A stretch of 8,402 nucleotides of DNA. Origin: Christensenellaceae bacterium. Lineage in GTDB: Bacteria > Bacillota > Clostridia > Christensenellales > Aristaeellaceae. Below are positions 1-5,946 of this stretch, piece by piece; the first letter of the stretch is position 1; every line of letters starts with the position of its first letter. Below the pieces are notes generated by a model. That model ran no database searches. It had not been told where the DNA came from and saw only the letters and a list, made by a program, of their open reading frames with translations. Both the position numbers and the translations under genes were made by a program. The DNA lies in NCBI GenBank assembly GCA_017881705.1, contig JADGQP010000174.1:1-8402 (forward strand), read 5' to 3'.

Positions 1-140
1 CACAACAACATAATGCCCGCGCCCACCAGAAAAGCGAGCGTAACCGCCAACAGCAGCGACAGCAGATACTGCGCGGTCAGCTTCTGTTTTGGTTTGAGGG
101 CAACCAGCGCGCGTACGCTGGCGATAAAGCCGGTGCTCAT
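1..140 (-). CDS. ABC importer permease (nucleoside/simple sugar type), N-terminus only
   Basis: Partial gene: only the first 46 codons are in the window, and the rest lies off the left edge. The start ATG (complement of 138-140) overlaps the stop of the ATPase gene as ATGA, so the two are translationally coupled. The visible protein has a short, basic, Lys/Arg-containing cytoplasmic start (about residues 1-21, including LKPKQK) and then a strongly hydrophobic stretch from about residue 25 to 46 that is the first membrane span. No family motif is visible in so short a piece. The call rests on its place directly after a NupO/YufO-like ATPase, where NupP/YufP-like permeases are normally encoded. 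A second permease would be expected further downstream. Function and substrate are inferred from the neighbour only. Confidence 0.75.
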   Translation of the reverse strand, partial: MSTGFIASVRALVALKPKQKLTAQYLLSLLLAVTLAFLVGAGIMLL

Positions 141-1684
141 CCTTCCAGCACCCCTTTCTGCCGCCCGCCGGTCATATAATAGCCAATTTCTTCCTTGTCG
201 ATCTCGCCCGCGGCAAACCGGCCCGTAATCTGCCCTTCGTAGAGGGTTGTCAGTTGGTCGCACAGGCGGAAAAGCTCATCCAGGTCGGCGCTAACCAGCA
301 GGATGGCACAGCCCGCGTTGCGCTTTTCCAGTATTTTTTCGTGTATGAACTCAATGGCGCCGATGTCCACGCCGCGCGTGGGCTGGCTGATGACCAGCAC
401 GGGTGAATCGAAGCTGAATTCCCGCGCGAGGATGGCTTTTTGCATGTTGCCGCCGCTGAGCGAACCCATGGGCAGCTGCAGTCCGCCGGAGCGGATATCG
501 AATTCCGCGGCGAGTTTCTCGCCATAACGGCGGGCGTTGCCTTTGCGGTAATGAACGTGCAAAAGGCTGAACTCCGGCAGACGCTGTTTGCCCACCAGCA
601 GGTTTTCCGTTACCGTCGCCTGGGCGCTAAGCCCCGTGCGCAGACGATCCTCGGGGATCCAACCGACGCCCAGCGCGCGGATTCGGCGCGGGTCGAGGCG
701 GCTGATATCCCGTCCGTTAAGGGTTACGGTACCGCCGGTTTGCGGGCGCATCCCCATAATGCACTCCGTAAGCTCCGTTTGCCCGTTGCCTTCCACCCCG
801 CACACGCCCACGATCTCGCCTTCGTGAACCGTAAGCGAGATGCCCTTCACGGCGGGCAGGCCGCGATCGTCCAGCGCGCACAGGCCGCGTACCGTAAGCA
901 CTTCGCGTTTCCCCGGCAGCCCTTCGCGCAGTTCGCTGAAGATCACGTCGCGGCCGACCATCATGGCCGCGAGCTGGCGCTCGTCGGTTTCGGCGGTATT
1001 CACCACGCCCAGCAGCTTGCCCCGGCGCATCACGCCCACGCGGTCGCTTAGGCGCATCACCTCGCCCAGCTTATGGGTAATCAGCAGCACGGTCATGTTT
1101 TTTTCCGTGACCATCCGGCGGATCACGGAAAACAGCTCCTCCGTTTCCTGCGGGGTCAGCACGGCGGTGGGCTCGTCCAGTACCAGCACATCCGCCCCGC
1201 GGTAGAGGGCTTTTAAGATTTCCACACGCTGCTGCAGGCCAACGCTTAATTCGCCCACGACGTCCTCGGGGTTCAGCGGCAGGCCGAAACGCTCGCAGAG
1301 CGCCACAATATCGGAATTGATTCGCCGCTGGTCATAAAGCAAGCCGCGCTTTTTCGGCTCCATGCCCAGGGCAATGTTCTGCGCCACGGTAAAACTGGGC
1401 ACGAGCATAAAATGCTGGTGCACCATGCCCACGCCCAGCGCCATGGCCTTGAGCGGGTTATGGCGCTGCCCCAGCGGCTTACCTTTTACATAAATCTCAC
1501 CAAGCGTCGGTTTTTTCAGCCCGTACAGCAGGTTCATCAGCGTGCTTTTACCCGCGCCGTTTTCACCCACCAGCGCGAACACCTCGCCCCTGCGCACGTC
1601 CAGGCAAACGTCGTCGTTGGCCAGCACCCCGGGAAACTGCATCGTCACATGCTCAAAGCGGACGATGGGGCTATCCCCGCTCAT
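137..1684 (-). CDS. Two-cassette ABC importer ATPase, nucleoside/simple sugar (NupO/YufO-like)
   Basis: Cytoplasmic ATPase that would power import of nucleosides or related small molecules through paired permeases. With the ATG at 1684 it has 515 residues, usual for the RbsA/NupO group of duplicated cassettes. The longer alternative begins with TTG at 1711 and adds nine residues. I prefer the ATG because it forms an ATGA overlap with the upstream gene and has GGGG upstream. Numbered on the 524-residue form, cassette 1 has Walker A GENGAGKST (49-57), Q-loop Gln99, signature LSVGLQQ (155-161), Walker B VLVLDEP (175-181) and His213. Cassette 2 has a degenerate Walker A, GVEGNGQTE (305-313, no Lys), signature LSGGNMQK (418-425), and VLVISQPTRGVD in place of a normal Walker B. 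A degenerate second site is characteristic of this family, so it is not damage. Substrate is inferred: NupO-like proteins serve guanosine/purine nucleoside uptake, but sugar import is possible. Confidence 0.93.
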   Translation of the reverse strand: MSGDSPIVRFEHVTMQFPGVLANDDVCLDVRRGEVFALVGENGAGKSTLMNLLYGLKKPTLGEIYVKGKPLGQRHNPLKAMALGVGMVHQHFMLVPSFTVAQNIALGMEPKKRGLLYDQRRINSDIVALCERFGLPLNPEDVVGELSVGLQQRVEILKALYRGADVLVLDEPTAVLTPQETEELFSVIRRMVTEKNMTVLLITHKLGEVMRLSDRVGVMRRGKLLGVVNTAETDERQLAAMMVGRDVIFSELREGLPGKREVLTVRGLCALDDRGLPAVKGISLTVHEGEIVGVCGVEGNGQTELTECIMGMRPQTGGTVTLNGRDISRLDPRRIRALGVGWIPEDRLRTGLSAQATVTENLLVGKQRLPEFSLLHVHYRKGNARRYGEKLAAEFDIRSGGLQLPMGSLSGGNMQKAILAREFSFDSPVLVISQPTRGVDIGAIEFIHEKILEKRNAGCAILLVSADLDELFRLCDQLTTLYEGQITGRFAAGEIDKEEIGYYMTGGRQKGVLEG

Positions 1685-2157
1685 GCCTGCGCCCCGTCCC
1701 AGGCTTTGCAAACGTCCACCCAGTTCAGCGCGCGGCTGGCGGTGTACAGTTCCGTTGGCGAGAGCTTAACGGCGCTGTGGTCGTCCCCGGCGGCGGGGTA
1801 AACGACGTCGAAACGGCGAAGAGAAACATCCATATAAACGGGCGCGTCCACGCCGAAGGGACACACGCCGCCCACCTTCAGCCCCAGCAGGCTTTCCACT
1901 TCATCATGGGCAAGCATGGTCGCTTTTTGATGGAAAGTCGCCTTGTATCTGGCATTGTCGATTTTCGCGTCGCCCGCAACCACCACGAGCATGGCAGCCT
2001 CGTCGGCTTTAAAAGAAAGGGTTTTGGCAATCTGCGCGGGCTGACAGCCCACGCACACGGCGGCCAGTTCCACCGTCGCGCTGCTGTTTTCAAAGGTCGC
2101 CACGCGGTCGGCCAGGCCGTATTGCATAAGATAGGTTCGGATGGTTTCCACAGACAT
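1681..2157 (-). CDS. YbaK/EbsC family aminoacyl-tRNA deacylase
   Basis: A 158-residue cytoplasmic protein, the usual length for single-domain YbaK/EbsC/ProX trans-editing proteins, which hydrolyse mischarged aminoacyl-tRNAs such as Cys-tRNA(Pro) or Ala-tRNA(Pro). Family features visible are the AKTLSFKA segment with Lys45 (position of the conserved lysine of YbaK), the VVAGD strand (59-63), the GGVCPFG loop (96-102), and the terminal GDDHSAVKLSP segment (124-134). Which tRNA it edits cannot be read from the sequence. Start: ATG at 2157, preceded by GAGGGGG (2167-2173) with a 9-base gap. Upstream is a promoter with a perfect TATAAT. It is the first gene of the minus-strand unit, and its TGA overlaps the ATG of the transporter ATPase by ATGA. 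This is an unusual partner for a nucleoside transporter, where a BMP-family lipoprotein would be expected. Confidence 0.9.
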   Translation of the reverse strand: MSVETIRTYLMQYGLADRVATFENSSATVELAAVCVGCQPAQIAKTLSFKADEAAMLVVVAGDAKIDNARYKATFHQKATMLAHDEVESLLGLKVGGVCPFGVDAPVYMDVSLRRFDVVYPAAGDDHSAVKLSPTELYTASRALNWVDVCKAWDGAQA

Positions 2158-2192
2158 CCCAAGCAGCCCCCTCTTGGTATCGTATGCCCTCC

Positions 2193-2220
2193 ATTATACT
2201 CAAAAAAGCGCGAAAAGCAA
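2193..2220 (-). promoter_or_regulatory. Sigma-A-type promoter of the ybaK-like/ABC importer operon
   Basis: Read on the minus strand: TTGCTT (2215-2220), a 16-base spacer, then a perfect TATAAT (2193-2198). Transcription would start near 2186, giving a leader of about 29 nt that holds the GAGGGGG ribosome site. The -35 matches the consensus only in part (TTG plus weak positions). Confidence 0.7.
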
Positions 2221-2331
2221 ACCGAGCGGCGCTTTGCGGGCGAGCTTCGCCCCGCCCCGCTCGCGAAGTGATAATAGCGTAAGTAGCCTTTCGTAAATAC
2301 TGCCCGGCGAGCCGCACCCCGCCCGCGCGTA

Positions 2332-2361
2332 TTGACAGGCGCGCGCCGCGGCCCTTATAAT
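2332..2361 (+). promoter_or_regulatory. Consensus promoter of the flippase-like gene
   Basis: Perfect TTGACA (2332-2337) and perfect TATAAT (2356-2361), separated by 18 bases. Transcription would start near 2368, about 67 nt before the chosen ATG. This rules out the in-frame ATG at 2360 as a start on this transcript, because it lies inside the -10 box. The spacer contains the palindrome GGCGCGCGCC (2338-2347), which recurs at 2378-2387. Confidence 0.85.
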
Positions 2362-2390
2362 GGGTAAGTCCGAGACAGGCGCGCGCCGCG
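2334..2390 (+). repeat. Direct repeat of a palindrome-containing 17-mer in the promoter
   Basis: GACAGGCGCGCGCCGCG occurs at 2334-2350 and again, identically, at 2374-2390, exactly 40 bases apart (close to four helical turns). Each copy carries the perfect 10-base palindrome GGCGCGCGCC. The first copy fills the end of the -35 box and the spacer; the second lies just downstream of the expected transcription start. Similarity continues loosely after each copy (CTTATAATGGGT against CTTATTTTGGTT), so the second may be a decayed duplicate of the promoter. A pair of operators is the other reading. Confidence 0.8.
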
Positions 2391-2434
2391 CGCTCTTATT
2401 TTGGTTTCGATCTGCTTTGGAAAAAGGAGCCGCC

Positions 2435-3478
2435 ATGACCCAACCGCGTAAACCCGGCCGCGCGAAGTGGAAAAACATCGTTTCCACGGCGCTGTTTTTA
2501 ATTCTTCTGGGGCTTCTGGCCTGGTACGTGTATACCCATTGGGATGAAATGAGCAGACTGCTGCAGCTGTCGCCCCAGACGATCGTGATTCTGCTGGCGC
2601 TGGGGTTACTCAGCTGCATCATCAACTGCCTGTACCATCTGCTGATTCTTAAAACCTTCCGTCTGAAGCTGAGCCTTACGGACTGGATGGGCGTGGTTTG
2701 TGTAACCGACTCCATGGCCTACGTGCTGCCCATGCGCGCCGATTTGGTGTTTTCAGCCACGTATTACAAGCGTGTAAAGGGTTTGGCTTACACAAAAAGC
2801 GTCGCCATCACGGCGGGCAACGCGGTGTTCGGCGTGGCGTTTTCGCTGTTACAAATTTTGATCGCGCTGCTTTGCATGGGGCTGATCGACCGCCAATGGC
2901 CCACGATCCTCTGGGCGCTGCTGGCGGCGGGCACAGCCTTCATGGCGCTGTTTCTGTGGCTTTCGCTTCGGGCGGAAGGCCGTCTGCGTAAAAAGCTGGA
3001 CAAGTACAAGCTGGTTCGGGATGTGATTACGGGCTTCAACGCGCTGCTGCGTAACCGTTGGCTGCTGTGGCGGCTGCTGCTGTGCATGATCGCTGGCAAT
3101 CTGGTGCGGCTGTTCATTAACATGGTTTGCTTCCAGGCGGCCGGGCTGCCGATTAACCTGTACGAAGCCCTGTTTTATTCCAGCGTTTCCTGGCTGGCCA
3201 GCGTTGTGGCGATCGTTCCCGGTAATGTGGGCCTGCGGGAAAGCATCATGGGCGCGGCTACATTGGCGCTGGGCGCGATGTTCTCCGAAGGTGTGGCGAG
3301 TTCGTTGCTCAACCGTGTGACCATGATGTTTGTTTACATCGCCATGGGGCTGATTTTCGCCGTGCCGGTGCTCAGACGTTTCAACCGCGGCAAGGGGCAC
3401 CTGAACCATAACGAGGAACCTGAGGGCAGCGAACTGTATTCGCCGGAAACCGTAGGTATAGAAAATAACGGCGTATAA
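2435..3478 (+). CDS. UPF0104/LPG-synthase-type flippase-domain membrane protein
   Basis: A 347-residue multi-spanning inner-membrane protein of the lysylphosphatidylglycerol synthase transmembrane family (UPF0104; relatives include YbhN, AglD and the flippase half of MprF). Members of this group are linked to moving or modifying membrane lipids or glycolipids; the substrate here is unknown. Residues 1-14 are basic and soluble (KPGRAKWKN). Hydrophobic spans are visible at about 15-33, 48-72, 83-100, 124-150, 157-178, 208-232, 246-263, 270-283 and 292-313, and residues 314-347 form a polar acidic tail. The family signature PGNVGLRES is at 262-270. There is no C-terminal aminoacyl-transferase domain as in MprF, so it is not an LPG synthase. 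Start: ATG 2435 has AAAAAGGAG five bases upstream; an in-frame ATG at 2360 sits inside the -10 box and is rejected. It is monocistronic, divergent from the transporter operon. Confidence 0.88.
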   Translation: MTQPRKPGRAKWKNIVSTALFLILLGLLAWYVYTHWDEMSRLLQLSPQTIVILLALGLLSCIINCLYHLLILKTFRLKLSLTDWMGVVCVTDSMAYVLPMRADLVFSATYYKRVKGLAYTKSVAITAGNAVFGVAFSLLQILIALLCMGLIDRQWPTILWALLAAGTAFMALFLWLSLRAEGRLRKKLDKYKLVRDVITGFNALLRNRWLLWRLLLCMIAGNLVRLFINMVCFQAAGLPINLYEALFYSSVSWLASVVAIVPGNVGLRESIMGAATLALGAMFSEGVASSLLNRVTMMFVYIAMGLIFAVPVLRRFNRGKGHLNHNEEPEGSELYSPETVGIENNGV

Positions 3479-3509
3479 CGTAAATCAACCGGTTCAATCG
3501 CCTGCCAAA

Positions 3510-3570
3510 CCCCGTACGGGGCGAAAAACATCACTTTATCATGAAAATCTTACGATTTTCTTCTACTTTT
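3510..3570 (+). terminator. Possible weak terminator hairpins after the flippase-like gene
   Basis: Two small hairpins follow the stop codon: CCCC-GTAC-GGGG (3510-3521), followed by CGAAAAACATCACTTT, and GAAAATC-TTAC-GATTTTC (3543-3560), followed by TTCTACTTTT. Neither has a clean U-run, so termination here is plausible but weak. No coding region is supported between 3479 and 3580. Confidence 0.35.
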
Positions 3571-3579
3571 AACGTTCCC

Positions 3580-3608
3580 TTGACAAAAATGTCACAACCG
3601 TATACAAT
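3580..3608 (+). promoter_or_regulatory. Strong promoter of the hairpin-rich transcript upstream of rny
   Basis: Perfect TTGACA (3580-3585), a 17-base spacer, and TACAAT (3603-3608). Expected transcription start is about 3613-3615, roughly 410 nt before the rny ATG. An inverted repeat TGACA-AAAA-TGTCA (3581-3594) overlaps the -35 box and could be an operator. Confidence 0.8.
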
Positions 3609-3613
3609 AGCCA

Positions 3614-3938
3614 TGTCGGCTGATTGGGGCTTGCCCTTCCCGTTTGGAAGCGCCCCAGCTGTTATTGGAATAGATTTCCATGGATCGGCTTCTCCGCTTT
3701 GCAAAAGGGCGCAAGTCCCTATGTGTGCCGGAACTTTCCGGCGGCGGGTTTACGAAAGGCGGCGGCAACGCCTCCTTGTTGTATATGTTTGAGCGTCGAT
3801 GACGCTTGCGCTGTTGCGCGCGGCCAATACGCGCCGCCGTATGTGCGTGCAGCTGCGGACGTCGGAGCAAAAGGCAGAACGCCGGTTCCTTGAATATCCA
3901 TATGCAGCAGCCACGCGGGCATCGCCCGGGGGCTTTTT
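3614..3938 (+). ncRNA. Candidate structured RNA or long leader upstream of rny (unidentified)
   Basis: The roughly 325 nt between a strong promoter and a terminator-like hairpin hold no credible gene but many exact hairpins. In order these are TGGGGC/GCCCCA (3625-3630/3652-3657) enclosing CTTCC/GGAAG (3636-3640/3646-3650); AGGG/CCCT around 3706-3720; GCCGGA-ACTT-TCCGGC (3727-3742); GGCG-GCAA-CGCC with a GNRA loop (3761-3772); AGCGTC-GAT-GACGCT (3792-3806); GCGC-TGTT-GCGC just after it; and ATACG/CGTAT near 3828-3842. A long-range closing pairing is possible between ATGGATCGGC (3680-3689) and GCCG...ATCCAT (3881-3901, with an 11-nt bulge). I compared it by eye with RNase P RNA, SRP RNA, tmRNA, 6S RNA, T-box leaders and common riboswitches and found none of their signature sequences. 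It may be an independent small RNA or an attenuator for rny. Boundaries are inferred from the promoter and terminator only. Confidence 0.55.
3910..3938 (+). terminator. Terminator-like hairpin 85 nt before rny
   Basis: CGGGC-ATC-GCCCG (3916-3920/3924-3928) sits inside a longer imperfect GC stem (GCCACG on the left, GGGGC on the right) and is followed by five T (3934-3938). This fits an intrinsic terminator or attenuator ending the transcript from about 3614. No convincing promoter lies between it and rny (TATAAA at 3978-3983 has no -35 partner), so rny probably depends at least partly on read-through. Confidence 0.55.
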
Positions 3939-4022
3939 CCGTATATGGGGAAACCCGAGCTTCCACCCGTTCAAACGTATAAATAAAGCCGGTAGAACAC
4001 TTCACAGAGGGAGCGAAACGAA

Positions 4023-5564
4023 ATGAACCCCATACTCGCCATATTCATCGCACTGGTCACCGCCGCGTTAGGCGTCGCGTTGGGCTACGCTTACCGCAAA
4101 CAAGCATCGGAAAAGAAAATCGGCCGCACCGAGGAATACGCCAAGAACCTGTTGGACGAAGCCATGCGTAAGGCGGACGAAAAGAAAAAAGAAACGATCC
4201 TGGAAGCCAAGGAAGAAGTACTGCGTCTGAAAACCGAGCTGGACCGCGAATGCCGCGACCGCCGCGCGGAGGTACAACGCAGTGAACGCCGTATAATCCA
4301 ACGCGAGGAACAGTTGGATAAAAAGCAGGATTCGATGGAAGCCCGCGAAGAGCAGCTGAACAACCGCGCCGCCGAAATCCAGAAGGGTGTGGACGCGCTG
4401 GAGGATAGCCGCCACAAGCAGGACGAGGAACTGGAACGCATCGCCGGCATGACGCAGGACGAAGCCTGCCAGTCGCTGATCAGCCGCATCCAGAAGGAAG
4501 CCTATCACGATGCCGCCGCCACCGTGCGCGATATCGAAGCCAAGGCCCGTGAGGAAGGCGAAAAGAAAGCCCGCAACATCATCGCGCTGGCCATTCAGCG
4601 CTGCGCCTCCGACCATGTGGCGGAGACTACCGTGTCCGTAATCACCCTGCCCAGCGACGATATGAAAGGCCGCATCATCGGCCGCGAGGGCCGCAACATT
4701 CGCGCCCTTGAAACCGCCACAGGCGTGGACCTGATTATCGACGACACACCCGAAGCGGTAATCGTAAGCGCGTTTGACCCCGTACGCCGCGAAATCGCCC
4801 GCATCGCCGTTGAAAAGCTGATTGTGGACGGACGCATCCACCCCGCCCGCATCGAAGAAATGGTGGAAAAGGCCAAGAAGGAAGTAGACAACCAGATCCG
4901 CGAAGCCGGCGACCAGGCGGTTTTTGAAACCCACCAGCATGGCATTCACCACGAGTTGGTGAAGCTGTTGGGCCGGTTGAAATACCGCACCAGTTACGGC
5001 CAGAACGTGCTCAAACACTCCATCGAGGTCAGCCACCTGGCGGGCATGATGGCCGCGGAGCTGGGCGCGGACGTGGCTTTGGCCAAGCGCGCGGGTCTGC
5101 TGCACGATATCGGCAAGGCCGTGGACCATGAAGCCGAGGGTACGCACGTGACCCTGGGCGCGGAGCTGGCACGTAAATATCACGAGAGCCCCGATGTGAT
5201 CCACGCAATCCTTGCGCATCATAACGACGTAGAACCCCAGACCATTGAGGCCGTGCTGGTACAGGCAGCCGACGCTATCAGCGCCGCGCGCCCGGGCGCC
5301 CGCCGCGAGAGCCTGGAAAACTATATCAAGCGCCTTGAGAAGCTGGAAGAGATTGCCAACTCGTTCCAGGGTGTTGAAAAGTGCTATGCTATCCAGAGCG
5401 GCCGCGAAGTGCGCATCATGGTGAAGCCCGAGGACGTAACCGACGACGGTATCAGGATCCTCGCCAAAGACATCGCCAAGCGCATCGAGAAGGAACTGGA
5501 GTATCCGGGTCAGATTCGCGTGAACGTAATTCGCGAAACGCGCTCCACGGAATATGCAAAGTAA
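4023..5564 (+). CDS. rny: Ribonuclease Y
   Basis: RNase Y is the membrane-anchored endoribonuclease that starts decay and processing of many mRNAs in Firmicutes. The 513 residues match the family length, and all domains appear in order. There is an N-terminal membrane anchor (about 3-24), and then a long charged coiled coil (about 28-190, rich in Glu/Lys/Arg, e.g. ADEKKKETILEAKEEVLRLK). The KH RNA-binding domain carries GRIIGREGRN (216-225). The HD metal-dependent phosphohydrolase domain has the catalytic pair His361-Asp362 in LLHDIGKA, with His332, His399/His400 and Asp417 in the expected neighbouring positions. A C-terminal RNase Y region runs to LEYPGQIRVNVIRETRSTEYAK. Start: ATG 4023 with AGAGGGAG (4006-4013) nine bases upstream. 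It is followed by a strong terminator, so it is the last or only gene of its transcript. Promoters: see the unit starting at about 3614. Confidence 0.98.
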   Translation: MNPILAIFIALVTAALGVALGYAYRKQASEKKIGRTEEYAKNLLDEAMRKADEKKKETILEAKEEVLRLKTELDRECRDRRAEVQRSERRIIQREEQLDKKQDSMEAREEQLNNRAAEIQKGVDALEDSRHKQDEELERIAGMTQDEACQSLISRIQKEAYHDAAATVRDIEAKAREEGEKKARNIIALAIQRCASDHVAETTVSVITLPSDDMKGRIIGREGRNIRALETATGVDLIIDDTPEAVIVSAFDPVRREIARIAVEKLIVDGRIHPARIEEMVEKAKKEVDNQIREAGDQAVFETHQHGIHHELVKLLGRLKYRTSYGQNVLKHSIEVSHLAGMMAAELGADVALAKRAGLLHDIGKAVDHEAEGTHVTLGAELARKYHESPDVIHAILAHHNDVEPQTIEAVLVQAADAISAARPGARRESLENYIKRLEKLEEIANSFQGVEKCYAIQSGREVRIMVKPEDVTDDGIRILAKDIAKRIEKELEYPGQIRVNVIRETRSTEYAK

Positions 5565-5591
5565 GAGATAAGGCGGTGAAACGCCTGCAGT

Positions 5592-5626
5592 TGGAGGAAG
5601 GAATTGTTTCCTTCCTCCACTTTTTT
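5592..5626 (+). terminator. Strong intrinsic terminator of rny
   Basis: A perfect 12-bp stem, TGGAGGAAGGAA (5592-5603) with TTCCTTCCTCCA (5608-5619), a TTGT loop, then C and six T. It begins 27 bases after the rny stop codon. Confidence 0.93.
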
Positions 5627-5665
5627 ATACTTGCGCATATACCCGCTGGTACGCGGAGTAGGGAG

Positions 5666-5728
5666 CCATGCCTGCGGGCATGGGCAGGGGCTTTCCCTCG
5701 CCCCTGCATCCTTCGGACGCCTGCGGGC
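5666..5728. repeat. Palindrome cluster with GCCTGCGGGC repeats, left part of the gap
   Basis: Two adjoining perfect hairpins, CCATGCC-TGCG-GGCATGG (5666-5683) and GCAGGGGC-TTTCCCTC-GCCCCTGC (5684-5707), followed by a second copy of the 10-mer GCCTGCGGGC (5719-5728; first copy 5670-5679). CCTTCGG at 5710-5716 is the inverse of CCGAAGG at 5829-5835. No coding potential is supported. It resembles a dispersed intergenic palindromic element, but only this one window is available. Confidence 0.55.
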
Positions 5729-5756
5729 GCAGAACTCACTACCGAAACCTACAACG

Positions 5757-5804
5757 AATAACGATATGATAATAATCAAAAATAACGATATGATAATAAT
5801 CAAA
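5757..5804. repeat. Perfect tandem duplication of a 24-bp AT-rich unit
   Basis: A 24-base unit (it begins AATAACGATATG and ends AATAATCAAA) occurs twice head to tail without a mismatch, at 5757-5780 and 5781-5804. It is markedly AT-rich between GC-rich palindromes. The perfect identity suggests a recent duplication or a variable-number tandem repeat. Confidence 0.95.
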
Positions 5805-5838
5805 GAGATTTACTTGCGCTAAGGTGCGCCGAAGGTTT

Positions 5839-5935
5839 CCAAAGGGCGAGCGGAAAGCCCTTTGGTGCGTCCGCAGACGCATCTCCTTCCCCGTTTAGGG
5901 GAAAAGGCAAGGGGAGGGGCCGAAGCCCCTCCCCT
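5839..5935 (-). terminator. Hairpin series ending in the terminator of the alcohol dehydrogenase gene
   Basis: Just beyond the dehydrogenase stop, read on the minus strand, lies a perfect 11-bp stem AGGGGAGGGGC-TTCG-GCCCCTCCCCT (5935 to 5910). It has the very stable C(UUCG)G loop and is followed by TGCCTTTTCC; this is the likely terminator. Three further perfect hairpins lie behind it: TTCCCC/GGGGAA (5887-5903), TGCGT/ACGCA (5866-5881) and CCAAAGGGC/GCCCTTTGG (5839-5865). The T-run is short, so efficiency is uncertain. The extra hairpins may back up termination between the convergent genes or belong to a repeat element. Confidence 0.7.
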
Positions 5936-5946
5936 AACAAGCGCTT

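Noticed and set aside
297..330. Degenerate second nucleotide-binding site of the ABC ATPase as a sign of gene decay
   Set aside because: The Walker A without Lys and the SQPT/QPT Walker B are regular in the second cassette of NupO/RbsA-type importers, and the frame is intact.
1685..1711. TTG start for the ABC ATPase at 1711
   Set aside because: It would add nine residues with no role and a larger overlap. ATG 1684 gives the standard ATGA coupling also used at the ATPase/permease junction.
2360..2434. In-frame N-terminal extension of the flippase-like protein from ATG 2360
   Set aside because: That ATG lies inside the TATAAT box, so it would not be in the transcript; ATG 2435 has a good AAGGAG.
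3690..3780. Cyclic-di-GMP (GEMM) or molybdenum-cofactor riboswitch in the rny leader
   Set aside because: Short similarities (GGGCGCAAGTCCC, GGCAACGCCTCC) drew attention, but the conserved core sequences and junction order of these riboswitches are not present.
3592..4005. Minus-strand frame of 137 codons across the rny upstream region
   Set aside because: It has no ribosome site, an improbable composition (Arg/Pro/Cys-rich) and lies opposite a promoter-to-terminator transcript. Plus-strand small frames at 3541, 3624 and 3799 were rejected for the same lack of ribosome sites and family features.
4068..5222. Long open frame (384 codons) on the minus strand inside rny
   Set aside because: It is antisense to a fully recognisable RNase Y, and its protein is hydrophobic/His-rich without family features. 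Long antisense frames are expected in GC-rich, Glu/Lys/Arg-rich coiled-coil genes.
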